DNA of 8,412 bases from Clostridia bacterium (lineage in GTDB: Bacteria; Bacillota_A; Clostridia; Oscillospirales; CAG-272): NCBI GenBank assembly GCA_017411885.1, contig JAFQPF010000045.1, positions 1-8,412 on the forward strand, in the 5' to 3' direction. How positions within the stretch are numbered: the stretch's first letter is position 1; the number at the start of each line of letters is the position of its first letter. Positions 1 through 5,904 of the stretch are shown one piece after another. A model generated the notes under the pieces. It was not told the origin of the DNA. It was given only the letters and a program-made list of their open reading frames with translations, and searched no databases. A program made the position numbers and the translations under genes.

Positions 1-551
1 TCGGCAAGCAGCTCGACTGTCCACGGCTTTGAATAGGAAAGCAGCATTTCCTTTCTGACCTTTTCGATCGTGAGCATCTGCGGAGAGCTGATGCACTGTT
101 GCTTTTCATATTCGCGGGCTATTTCCACAAGCATCTCACCTATCAGAGATGAAATGCGAATAATATATCCGGGCTGTTTGAGCATTCTTTCCTCAGACAC
201 TTTAGTGATAAATCTTCTGAGTAAAAATTTGTCCTGCACGTCGATCGCCTCGCATACAGGCAGATTCAGTTGCTTCAGAGTTTCTTCGTTTTCACTCGAA
301 TAAAATATTATACAATCATCAACAAAGCCTGTTTTTGCGCCCTTTTTAGGACCGTGAAAAAGATCATTTCCGGGAGGAACTATCAGTACCTGCCCTGCTT
401 TGCCCTCGTAAAGCTCTTCCATACTTTTTCCGTACAGAAAATCTGTACAATGCTGTATCACGCGCCACTTCTCTAAGTTTGGGTTATCTGCGCCTACAAA
501 TTCCCCCGGTTTATGAGTCGCATTTATTCCCGTATACGAATATTGGTACAT
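1..551 (-). CDS. AraC-family transcriptional regulator, N-terminal part (cut by window edge)
   Basis: I translated the minus strand from the ATG at 551-549. It stays open for 183 codons to the window edge, so the gene is partial. The start is supported by a GGGAG ribosome site eight bases upstream. The product begins MYQYSYTGINATHK and has an AraC-type cupin sensor domain: the stretch around residues 52-75 reads GKAGQVLIVPPGNDLFHG, the usual strand-turn before the cupin loop. Residues from about 168 (MLTIEKVRKEMLLSYSKPW, then TVELLA) match the start of the AraC helix-turn-helix domain, which lies outside the window. It probably binds a small ligand, perhaps a sugar, and DNA in the cytoplasm; the ligand cannot be read from the sequence. 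It points away from the rest of the window and has its own promoter at 608-636, which resembles that of the chimeric regulator at 5905. Family assignment is fairly sure; target genes are unknown. Confidence 0.85.
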   Translation of the reverse strand, partial: MYQYSYTGINATHKPGEFVGADNPNLEKWRVIQHCTDFLYGKSMEELYEGKAGQVLIVPPGNDLFHGPKKGAKTGFVDDCIIFYSSENEETLKQLNLPVCEAIDVQDKFLLRRFITKVSEERMLKQPGYIIRISSLIGEMLVEIAREYEKQQCISSPQMLTIEKVRKEMLLSYSKPWTVELLA

Positions 552-607
552 TGTTATCTTCTCCCGCAATTAAAACTGTTTTGTCAAATCACAGTGTGCC
601 TGAGAAT

Positions 608-636
608 ATAATAACATAAATTTTTGTGAAAATCAA
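608..636 (-). promoter_or_regulatory. Sigma-A-type promoter of the left araC gene
   Basis: Read on the minus strand there is TTGATT (631-636), a 17-base spacer and TATTAT (608-613), about 57 bases before the ATG at 551. The spacer ends in TTTATGT directly before the -10. The promoter of the chimeric regulator at 5856-5884 has the same layout (TTGATTTTC, then TTTATGT before the -10). This shared sequence could be common ancestry or a common operator. Confidence 0.6.
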
Positions 637-689
637 CCGAGTTTTCCAAAAGCCATAGAGAAACACAAAAAGCAGGATAACATAAATTT
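611..689. repeat. 13-bp direct repeat upstream of the left araC gene
   Basis: The sequence ATAACATAAATTT occurs at 611-623 and again at 677-689, 66 bp apart. The first copy overlaps the -10 and spacer of the left araC promoter. Read on the minus strand both copies contain TTTATGTTAT, a string also present at the promoter of the chimeric regulator (5872-5881). AraC-family proteins commonly bind direct repeats, so these may be operator half-sites. That role is inference. Confidence 0.4.
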
Positions 690-719
690 AAGCGATGTTC
701 ACATTATACGTCGGCAAAT

Positions 720-817
720 ATATTAAAGAGCATCGCATCGGGTGTTAAAGGCCGTCGTGTATTTTCTCTATAAGTAAAATCAGCAAAACTATTTCAGAAT
801 ACAACAAAAATATCTGA
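720..817 (+). pseudogene. Decayed 3' end of an araC-family gene
   Basis: The last eleven codons at 785-817 read KTISEYNKNI-stop and match the end of the intact regulator at 7174-7206 (RTISEYKKKL-stop) at 28 of 33 bases. Further upstream, 750-771 matches 7131-7152 at 16 of 22 bases (VVYFLY against DVKYFRY), with small deletions and an in-frame TAA between the two blocks. The sequence is therefore a frame-broken remnant of the second helix-turn-helix. Weaker, gapped similarity may reach left to about 640, but in such AT-rich sequence I do not rely on it. The remnant sits directly before the truncated aroF copy, just as the intact araC precedes the intact aroF, so the araC-aroF gene pair once existed here too. 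Confidence 0.6.
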
Positions 818-1116
818 AAAAAATGTGTTTACCGAAAATTTAAGCTTTTGTAACCCAAGCTTTGTCTGTTTTACTTGACGAGACGAAAAAATGCTATCAT
901 AATCGTATATTTTTTATTTCGCCAAAACAGAGAGGTAATCTAATTATGGGAATGAATTTCGAACGCAAGCTCCCTATCCCTCAGGAGGTCAAAAAGCTTT
1001 ATCCGCTTGACGCCGAGCTTGAAAAAATAGTATCAACACGTGCACAGGAGATAAGCGATATTTTCACAGGCAAGGATGACAGGCTTATCCTTGTAATCGG
1101 CCCCTGCTCGGCAGAT
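785..1116 (+). repeat. Left copy of long direct repeat (araC 3' end, leader, aroF 5' end)
   Basis: This block aligns with 7174-7509. The last 10 codons and stop of araC agree at 28 of 33 bases. The intergenic part upstream of the promoter is clearly related but diverged with short indels (128 bases between araC stop and aroF ATG here, 132 in the right copy). Positions 891-977 are identical to 7284-7370 (87 bp, from the -10 region into aroF codon 11). The remaining coding part has seven substitutions. Similarity stops abruptly after GCAGAT at 1116. Confidence 0.88.
875..900 (+). promoter_or_regulatory. Degenerate promoter before the truncated aroF copy
   Basis: TTGACG (875-880) and TATCAT (895-900) correspond to the promoter of the intact gene, but the spacer is only 14 bases here against 17 at 7271-7287, and the last base of the -35 is G instead of A. 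A 14-base spacer is too short for normal sigma-A recognition, so this copy is probably weak or dead. Confidence 0.5.
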
Positions 1117-1197
1117 CTGTTTTTCACCCGACAAACGGCAGGATTTCGTATCCTGTCCATTTTGCTAAGTGACGAGAGAGCACAACCCCGTCAGTAG
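946..1197 (+). pseudogene. Truncated DAHP synthase (5' fragment of aroF)
   Basis: The ATG at 946 keeps the same ribosome site (GAGAGG) and leader as the intact gene at 7339. Codons 1-57 encode exactly the same amino acids as the intact enzyme, ending after the metal-binding GPCSAD motif. At 1117 the sequence changes to unrelated DNA, and the frame runs 26 more codons to a TAG at 1195-1197, antisense to the end of the dockerin gene. All seven base differences from the intact copy (codon third positions) are synonymous, so the fragment was part of a functional gene during most of its divergence. The remaining 83-residue frame lacks the barrel and nearly all active-site residues and cannot be an active enzyme. 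An alternative role, as target or source of RNA pairing with the intact aroF leader, is speculative. Confidence 0.85.
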
Positions 1198-2098
1198 GAT
1201 CAATACTTGTGTTTTCGTCAACATCTGCCGCAGACTCAACTATCGAGTTCTCATACCCGGTCCAATTCGCAAGATAACGCGAAAGAACAACTCCGTCGGT
1301 AGGTGTGATGCTGCCATCTCCGTCTACGTCACCAAGCAATATATCCTCCACTCCGGTGTATATTTCTCCGGTGCTTTCGCAATTCTCAACGCTTCCGTTT
1401 CCCTCAGCAGAGATACCGTCGGCGTGTACGTATTCTATGGCGGCATTTGATATAATGCTTCCGCTGTTTATACATCTATTTATCTTGCCAAGATTTACCG
1501 CCGCAATACCCGCAGCAGAGCTATAGAGATTTCTTGAGACTGCCTTTACGTTCGCCGAGCTTACGCAACTGTCAATGCTTCCGAGACGGTAGTTATACGC
1601 GCTTATTGCCGCCGCACGGACAGCATAATAACCCGTACGTGCTGTCACACTCGAATTCTGCACTGTAACATCTGTGATAACACCTGAATTACCTGCCGCG
1701 ACAACCGCTGCATATACGCTCTTATTCGAGCCCGCGCTAATGCTTACCCCGTCGAAAACTACATTTGATATTACTCCATTGTTTGTAACAAAGACAGCCA
1801 CGTACAGATCTTCATCGTTGGAAGCTGTGATCGTGATATTTTTCAGTGAATATCCGGCTCCGTCCAAAACTCCCGTAAAAGGAGTATCAGCGCCAACGAT
1901 CATTTCAAAATCGAAATCTGTAAAATCAATATCGTTTGCAAGTCTGTATTCACCGTCAAGTTCATCCGATATCGCTATGAACTCCCCGGGTGTAGATATA
2001 AGCGTATAACCGTCAGTATCGGTCGCCGCATACGCATTGATGCAAAGAAGCGTCATCAGAGCTGCAAGGAAAAATCCTTTTATAATCATTCTCATCAT
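1124..2098 (-). CDS. Secreted dockerin type I protein with GLUG-like repeats
   Basis: This encodes 324 residues. The N-terminus (MMRMIIKGFFLAALMTLLCI, then NAYA) is a signal peptide with likely cleavage near residue 24. Residues about 30-250 are Gly/Asn/Ser-rich with repeated patterns such as GxIxxCxxSG and AGIAAVNLGKINRC, like GLUG-type or right-handed beta-helix surface proteins. Residues 255-317 form a type I dockerin: two calcium loops, DVDGDGSITPTD (257-268) and DVDENTSIDPTD (292-303), each followed by GVVLSRxLAxWTGYE. Dockerins bind cohesin modules on scaffoldins or cell-surface proteins; no cohesin is encoded in this window. No catalytic motif is visible, so a binding or structural role is likelier than an enzymatic one. 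The gene starts 20 bases after the stop of the upstream surface protein, so the two form an operon. Of the stacked ATGs, 2098 is used because GGTGA lies about 4 bases before it. The stop is 8 bp from the repeat junction at 1116, with no evident terminator. Confidence 0.88.
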   Translation of the reverse strand: MMRMIIKGFFLAALMTLLCINAYAATDTDGYTLISTPGEFIAISDELDGEYRLANDIDFTDFDFEMIVGADTPFTGVLDGAGYSLKNITITASNDEDLYVAVFVTNNGVISNVVFDGVSISAGSNKSVYAAVVAAGNSGVITDVTVQNSSVTARTGYYAVRAAAISAYNYRLGSIDSCVSSANVKAVSRNLYSSAAGIAAVNLGKINRCINSGSIISNAAIEYVHADGISAEGNGSVENCESTGEIYTGVEDILLGDVDGDGSITPTDGVVLSRYLANWTGYENSIVESAADVDENTSIDPTDGVVLSRHLAKWTGYEILPFVG

Positions 2099-2118
2099 AT
2101 TTTCACCGTCCTTTTCAC

Positions 2119-5100
2119 TTAAGCCGTGTACTCAGACTCAACAGGCTCACCTGCGTGATCCCATGCGTCATACGGAGTAAGCGTCACGGTATATCTGACT
2201 CCCTCTGTAAGTGTGTGACCGCGCTTTGTGTTCTTTATGACATCCGAATGATACAAGGTGGTATTGATAACATCGGCAACACCGGTTTCCTCGTAATAAC
2301 CACTTGAGAAGTAATAGCTCTTGTCAACTTCGTCTTCGGCGCTGAAGGTCATTTTATAATACCACACGATATCATCGTGTACAGCCTGGTCAAACCTTAC
2401 GGCTATATCGCTTGTACCTTCAATTTTTTCAAGAGTCAGGCGCGAGCCTGTCGGGAATACGGGAGGCATAGAATATTTTGCACGTGCATCCGAATATTTA
2501 ATAAGATGTGTATTTGACTCATTCGGAGCTGCGAGTGTATGCCTTGCGATTATGTCTTTTGTATACGCATTGAACATTGTGAAGCGCATATTGCCGTTTG
2601 CGTCCACCTCAACGAGATTTGCTTCACGTCCGTAGTTTTCTCCCTTAAGAGCATTAACGGGAACTCCTATGCTGTATTTAATAAGTGCGTCATCGTCGAG
2701 ATACTTCGACGCCGCAGTTTCAACAGCTGTAAAGCTTCCCTGCCAGATGGATCTCGGGTTTTCGAGAGCCTGATGAGTATGTCCGCTGAAAAATACCACC
2801 TGCGGATAATCCGAGAAAAACTCGGTTATATCGTTTGCCTGAGCCGAGGTACCGTAAATCGTTGCAGGAGCATGGATATGATACTGAACAAAAACAGGCT
2901 TTTCAGGCTCTTCAGCTGTGATTTTATCAAGCAGCGGCTTACAGTAAGCTTCAATATCCTGGAGATATCCTACGCTGAGAAAGTGGTATCCGTTTGCAAT
3001 CGCGTGACGGTTACCAAGCTCATATTGACAATCCTCAACGACGTCATACTTGAAATATCTTTCTCTGTCAGCCTCTGTCGCGCTCATTATACCGTAGATA
3101 TATTCTTCAAAGCTTTCTTCTTCGGTTCTGTCGTGGTTACCCGTGCAGTAAACAAGTGCCGTATCCTTATCAAGAAAGGTATCGGTCTGGAACTTAAATG
3201 CCTCAAACTCTGCAACAGTGCTTGTATCGTAGCAAACATTCTGAACAAGGTCGCCCGCCAAAAATACAAGGTCAATTTTGTTGTCATTGGCAAGCTCGTA
3301 CGCCATATCAACCGTCTTTTCATAATTGGTCACAGGGCGGTTTCCGGAGTTCTTTGAGGTAATATGCACGTCGCTTATCGCAAGGAAGGTGAGCGCGATA
3401 TCCTCTTCATCAAAATCTACGTTTCTGAAATCGATAACGTCAAGCTCGTTTACCTTAAGAGTAGAATTAACAAATCTCTGTATCATCGCCGACACTTCGG
3501 CGCGTGTCGCCTTATTCCACGGCTTGAACGTGCCGTCGGTGTAACCGCTGATAATTCCGTTTGCCGCACAATAATCAACCGCGTCTTTGTAATTGCTGTC
3601 GATATCGTCATAGTCTGTGAAATCAATACCTGCAGTAACAGTAAGATCACAGCCCATATTGTCTGCGAGGCTGTAGATAAATCCGGCAAGCTCCTCTCGT
3701 GTAACAGGCTCATCGGGACGTACTGTTTCAGCCGACGTATCGGTGACAGCATTTCTGTAAGCCCATTCAATACCGTCACAATACCACGCGTCAGAGGAAA
3801 CGTCGGTGTAGTTATTAAGGTAACGTCCCGAAACATCCTCACCCGAAAGACGCATAAGAACGGTAAGAGCCATCGCACGCGTCATAGTTCCGTTCGGGGC
3901 AAACTCAATATCACTTACGCCGTTGAACAGTCCGTGAGACGTAGCATATCTGATATAGTGACTTCCCCAATGACCGAGGGTGTCATCAAATACCGTATAT
4001 TGATTTGCAAGATAACCCACCTTCGCAGGAAGCGTCGTATTTATCGCAGGTAACCCGGCAACTATACCGGAGAAAGGCACTGCAGTACCGTCAAGTGTTG
4101 CTACAGCCGCGCTGTCACCAGAATCGTTGCTTACAAGAACGCGCACACTTGACTCAGGCTCAAGCTCGTCGGCTCCATCGGTCATGCTTACGCTTACCGT
4201 ATCATCATAAAGCTTAATTTTAAGAGTAACATCAGCGCCAAGCTCAGAAATCTCGGAAATCATTTCGGGAGACAAGGTTATTTTTGAGCCGTCACAAACA
4301 ACGTTTACAGAAGCCTTTGGAAGCTTCTTTACAAGCTTGTTGACAAATATCTCGGGGAGCACGAGCTCTGTTCCGACAACAGTAAGTACATTGATATCTA
4401 TATACTCAGCACCTTCCTCTGCCGCCGTTTCTACAAGTGCGTCAGTATCGTAATCGGAAAGATCGATTTCCGGAAGCTTTTCGGGATCAAATGCCTCAGC
4501 ATCTACCTGCGAGCCTAAAAACGCAAGATATTTAATATAAAGATTTGAGGTTTCGGTCGTTGTCTTTGAGCCGCTTCCCAAAAGCTTGAATATGAGCGTA
4601 TATTTTGTGTAATCAGCATCAAGACCGTCTGTATTGTGCTGAAGATAGTTTAGATCGAGGATATGCTCGCTCAATACTCCGTCAGCGGTCGTTTTAGGAT
4701 TCGAGCCTCCGCCCGAAAGCCAGGTCTCTACCGAAGACACCGTCGGAGTTGCGTATGGGTTTATGCCCATATTCATCGTCTTTGCATAATCGGCAGAATA
4801 AGCGAATTTCATGAAATTATATTCCGATACTAAGTTGTATGGTAACTTTGTCGCATCAAGCGACATTTTCACCGTATTATTGTTATACGTGCCGGCAGGA
4901 ATACTGCACTTTACATACTTTACCCCATTTAATTCAACAAGAGAGACGTCCATATCATCAGTGAAGCTTATAAACGTGCTGTTGTATATATCCTCTGCAC
5001 CGATATACGTATAGAAATCTGTATTTATGGTAGTAGAAAGCGTATCGTTTGCCACGCTGTAGCTGCTTACAAGCGCGGTTTTGCCCTCTGTTGAGGGCAC

Positions 5101-5754
5101 CGGAGGTATAAACGCCTCGGCATCCGACTCACTCTTGAAAAAAGCGAGATATTTGATATTGAGATTGGAAGTCGCAGTAGTTGTTTTCGAGCCGCTTCCG
5201 AGAATCTTCAGAACTATATTGAATTGTGTATAATCCGAGGTCATACCGTTTGGTATCTTCGCGTTCAAAAGTGTAAGATCGGTTATATACACCACCTGAG
5301 TACCGGCAACCGTCTTGGGGCCCGTACCGCTTGAACCGAACCACGACTCAACGCCGGAAACGCTTGGCGAAGCATATTTATTAAGTGTAAGGCTCAGCGT
5401 CTTTGTGTAGTCTGCCTCGTACACAAGCTTCATATACTTGTAATCGGACACAAGATTAAAGTCAAATTTGTGTCCCGCGATTGTCATTTTCGCAGCATTA
5501 TTTCCGTATTCACCGGCAGGAACGCTTAAATTAAGCACATCCTCGCCATTTTGCTTTGTCAGTGCAACATCAATTTCGCTCGTATAGGAAACATTTCCGT
5601 TTTCAGCTATGTCACTTGCGCTGAAATACTTGTAATCTGTAACCTCCGTTCCCATGGCGGGCTCTTGTGCACATACAACTGTGAACGGAATTGCAGAAAC
5701 GCTCATTACCAATGCAAGCAAAAACGATATAATGCGTGAAGTTGTTTTTTTCAT
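2119..5754 (-). CDS. SLH-anchored secreted protein with calcineurin-like metallophosphoesterase domain
   Basis: This encodes 1211 residues. Residues 1-29 are a signal peptide (KK, hydrophobic core, VCAQ). Two related segments of about 175 residues follow (41-214 and 247-422), each ending in IKYLAF, the closing strand of a jelly-roll or carbohydrate-binding-like module. Residues 430-585 are an unassigned linker domain. Three SLH motifs (589-637, 649-698, 712-763; TRAM, TREE, TRAE) should hold the protein to the cell-wall polymer. The catalytic domain from about 787 has the metallophosphoesterase ligands in order: DVH (795-797), GD (834-835), GNHD (872-875), HIH (959-961) and GHTH (991-994). 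The C-terminus (about 1095-1211) looks like a fibronectin-type beta domain. It probably hydrolyses phosphate esters outside the cell; the substrate (nucleotide, phospholipid, teichoic acid or sugar phosphate) is not readable. It is first gene of an operon with the dockerin protein. The ATG at 5754 is preceded by AAAGG and promoter 5804-5833. Confidence 0.92.
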   Translation of the reverse strand: MKKTTSRIISFLLALVMSVSAIPFTVVCAQEPAMGTEVTDYKYFSASDIAENGNVSYTSEIDVALTKQNGEDVLNLSVPAGEYGNNAAKMTIAGHKFDFNLVSDYKYMKLVYEADYTKTLSLTLNKYASPSVSGVESWFGSSGTGPKTVAGTQVVYITDLTLLNAKIPNGMTSDYTQFNIVLKILGSGSKTTTATSNLNIKYLAFFKSESDAEAFIPPVPSTEGKTALVSSYSVANDTLSTTINTDFYTYIGAEDIYNSTFISFTDDMDVSLVELNGVKYVKCSIPAGTYNNNTVKMSLDATKLPYNLVSEYNFMKFAYSADYAKTMNMGINPYATPTVSSVETWLSGGGSNPKTTADGVLSEHILDLNYLQHNTDGLDADYTKYTLIFKLLGSGSKTTTETSNLYIKYLAFLGSQVDAEAFDPEKLPEIDLSDYDTDALVETAAEEGAEYIDINVLTVVGTELVLPEIFVNKLVKKLPKASVNVVCDGSKITLSPEMISEISELGADVTLKIKLYDDTVSVSMTDGADELEPESSVRVLVSNDSGDSAAVATLDGTAVPFSGIVAGLPAINTTLPAKVGYLANQYTVFDDTLGHWGSHYIRYATSHGLFNGVSDIEFAPNGTMTRAMALTVLMRLSGEDVSGRYLNNYTDVSSDAWYCDGIEWAYRNAVTDTSAETVRPDEPVTREELAGFIYSLADNMGCDLTVTAGIDFTDYDDIDSNYKDAVDYCAANGIISGYTDGTFKPWNKATRAEVSAMIQRFVNSTLKVNELDVIDFRNVDFDEEDIALTFLAISDVHITSKNSGNRPVTNYEKTVDMAYELANDNKIDLVFLAGDLVQNVCYDTSTVAEFEAFKFQTDTFLDKDTALVYCTGNHDRTEEESFEEYIYGIMSATEADRERYFKYDVVEDCQYELGNRHAIANGYHFLSVGYLQDIEAYCKPLLDKITAEEPEKPVFVQYHIHAPATIYGTSAQANDITEFFSDYPQVVFFSGHTHQALENPRSIWQGSFTAVETAASKYLDDDALIKYSIGVPVNALKGENYGREANLVEVDANGNMRFTMFNAYTKDIIARHTLAAPNESNTHLIKYSDARAKYSMPPVFPTGSRLTLEKIEGTSDIAVRFDQAVHDDIVWYYKMTFSAEDEVDKSYYFSSGYYEETGVADVINTTLYHSDVIKNTKRGHTLTEGVRYTVTLTPYDAWDHAGEPVESEYTA
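4489..5016 (-). repeat. Jelly-roll-like repeat 2 of the surface protein
   Basis: This encodes residues 247-422 of the metallophosphoesterase. It aligns with repeat 1 across its length: LVSEYNFMKFAYSADY against LVSDYKYMKLVYEADY, then a shared GSGSKTTT and NLYIKYLAF against NLNIKYLAF. It is more diverged than the copy in the AraC chimera is from repeat 1. Confidence 0.75.
5113..5634 (-). repeat. Jelly-roll-like repeat 1 of the surface protein
   Basis: This encodes residues 41-214 of the metallophosphoesterase. The first half contains FDFNLVSDYKYMKLV and LNKYASPSVSGVESW; the second half contains YITDLTLLNAKIPNG and IKYLAFFKSESDAEAF. Both halves are the closest relatives in the window of the segment inserted in the chimeric AraC regulator. 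The pattern is typical of secreted clostridial beta-sandwich modules; carbohydrate binding is inferred, not shown. Confidence 0.75.
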
Positions 5755-5779
5755 TTTTCACCAAACCTTTCATCCAATA

Positions 5780-5793
5780 CCGGCAAAAGCCGG
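5780..5793 (-). other. Short GC-rich hairpin at the 5' end of the surface-operon mRNA
   Basis: CCGGC-AAAA-GCCGG forms a perfect 5-bp stem with a four-base loop (UUUU in the mRNA). It lies a few bases after the expected start of transcription from the promoter at 5804-5833 and before the ribosome site. There is no T-run after it in either direction, so it is not a terminator. A stabilising 5' hairpin is a plausible reading. Confidence 0.35.
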
Positions 5794-5803
5794 CTATATC
5801 TAT

Positions 5804-5833
5804 ATGATACACCTTAAAAACAATGCAAATCAA
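5804..5833 (-). promoter_or_regulatory. Promoter of the SLH-phosphoesterase/dockerin operon
   Basis: On the minus strand TTGATT (5828-5833), an 18-base spacer and TATCAT (5804-5809) lie about 50 bases before the ATG at 5754. It is arranged back to back with the promoter of the chimeric regulator at 5856-5884, with only 22 bases between the two -35 boxes, so a protein bound between them could control both. Confidence 0.6.
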
Positions 5834-5843
5834 CCCCATAATC

Positions 5844-5879
5844 AACATAAAATGCTTGATTTTCGATGCTGTTTATGTT
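5844..5879. promoter_or_regulatory. Inverted repeat overlapping the regulator promoter (possible operator)
   Basis: AACATAAAATGC (5844-5855) and GCTGTTTATGTT (5868-5879) are inverted copies matching at 10 of 12 positions, separated by 12 bases. The -35 box and most of the spacer of the chimeric regulator's promoter lie within it. An operator for autoregulation or for divergent control is inferred from position only. Confidence 0.4.
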
Positions 5880-5884
5880 ATCAT
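5856..5884 (+). promoter_or_regulatory. Promoter of the chimeric AraC regulator
   Basis: TTGATT (5856-5861), a 17-base spacer and TATCAT (5879-5884) precede the start codon at 5905, giving a very short leader. The strong AGGAGG at 5891-5896 lies 8 bases before the ATG and decides in favour of 5905 rather than the in-frame GTG at 5896, which overlaps the ribosome site itself. Confidence 0.65.
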
Positions 5885-5904
5885 AGTTTAAGGAGGTGTT
5901 TAAT

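Noticed and set aside
690..731. Reading SDVHIIRRQIY as part of a second AraC helix-turn-helix
   Set aside because: It resembles the GFSDVxYF signature but is too far (over 50 bases) from the KTISEYNKNI end for a normal AraC tail and ends in a stop; it is probably a chance match in AT-rich sequence.
1139..1156. Terminator after the dockerin gene (CAGGAT/ATCCTG stem-loop)
   Set aside because: The 6-bp stem lies inside the dockerin coding sequence and has no T-run after it on the minus strand.
2539..4053. Long open frames on the + strand (2539-3357 and 3364-4053)
   Set aside because: They are antisense to the SLH and phosphoesterase coding sequence, whose domains and catalytic motifs are clear; the + strand translations are Cys/Ile/Val/Arg-rich with no recognisable domain.
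5780..5793. Bidirectional terminator between the divergent genes
   Set aside because: The CCGGC/GCCGG hairpin has no T-tract on either strand and lies in the expected 5' leader of the surface operon.
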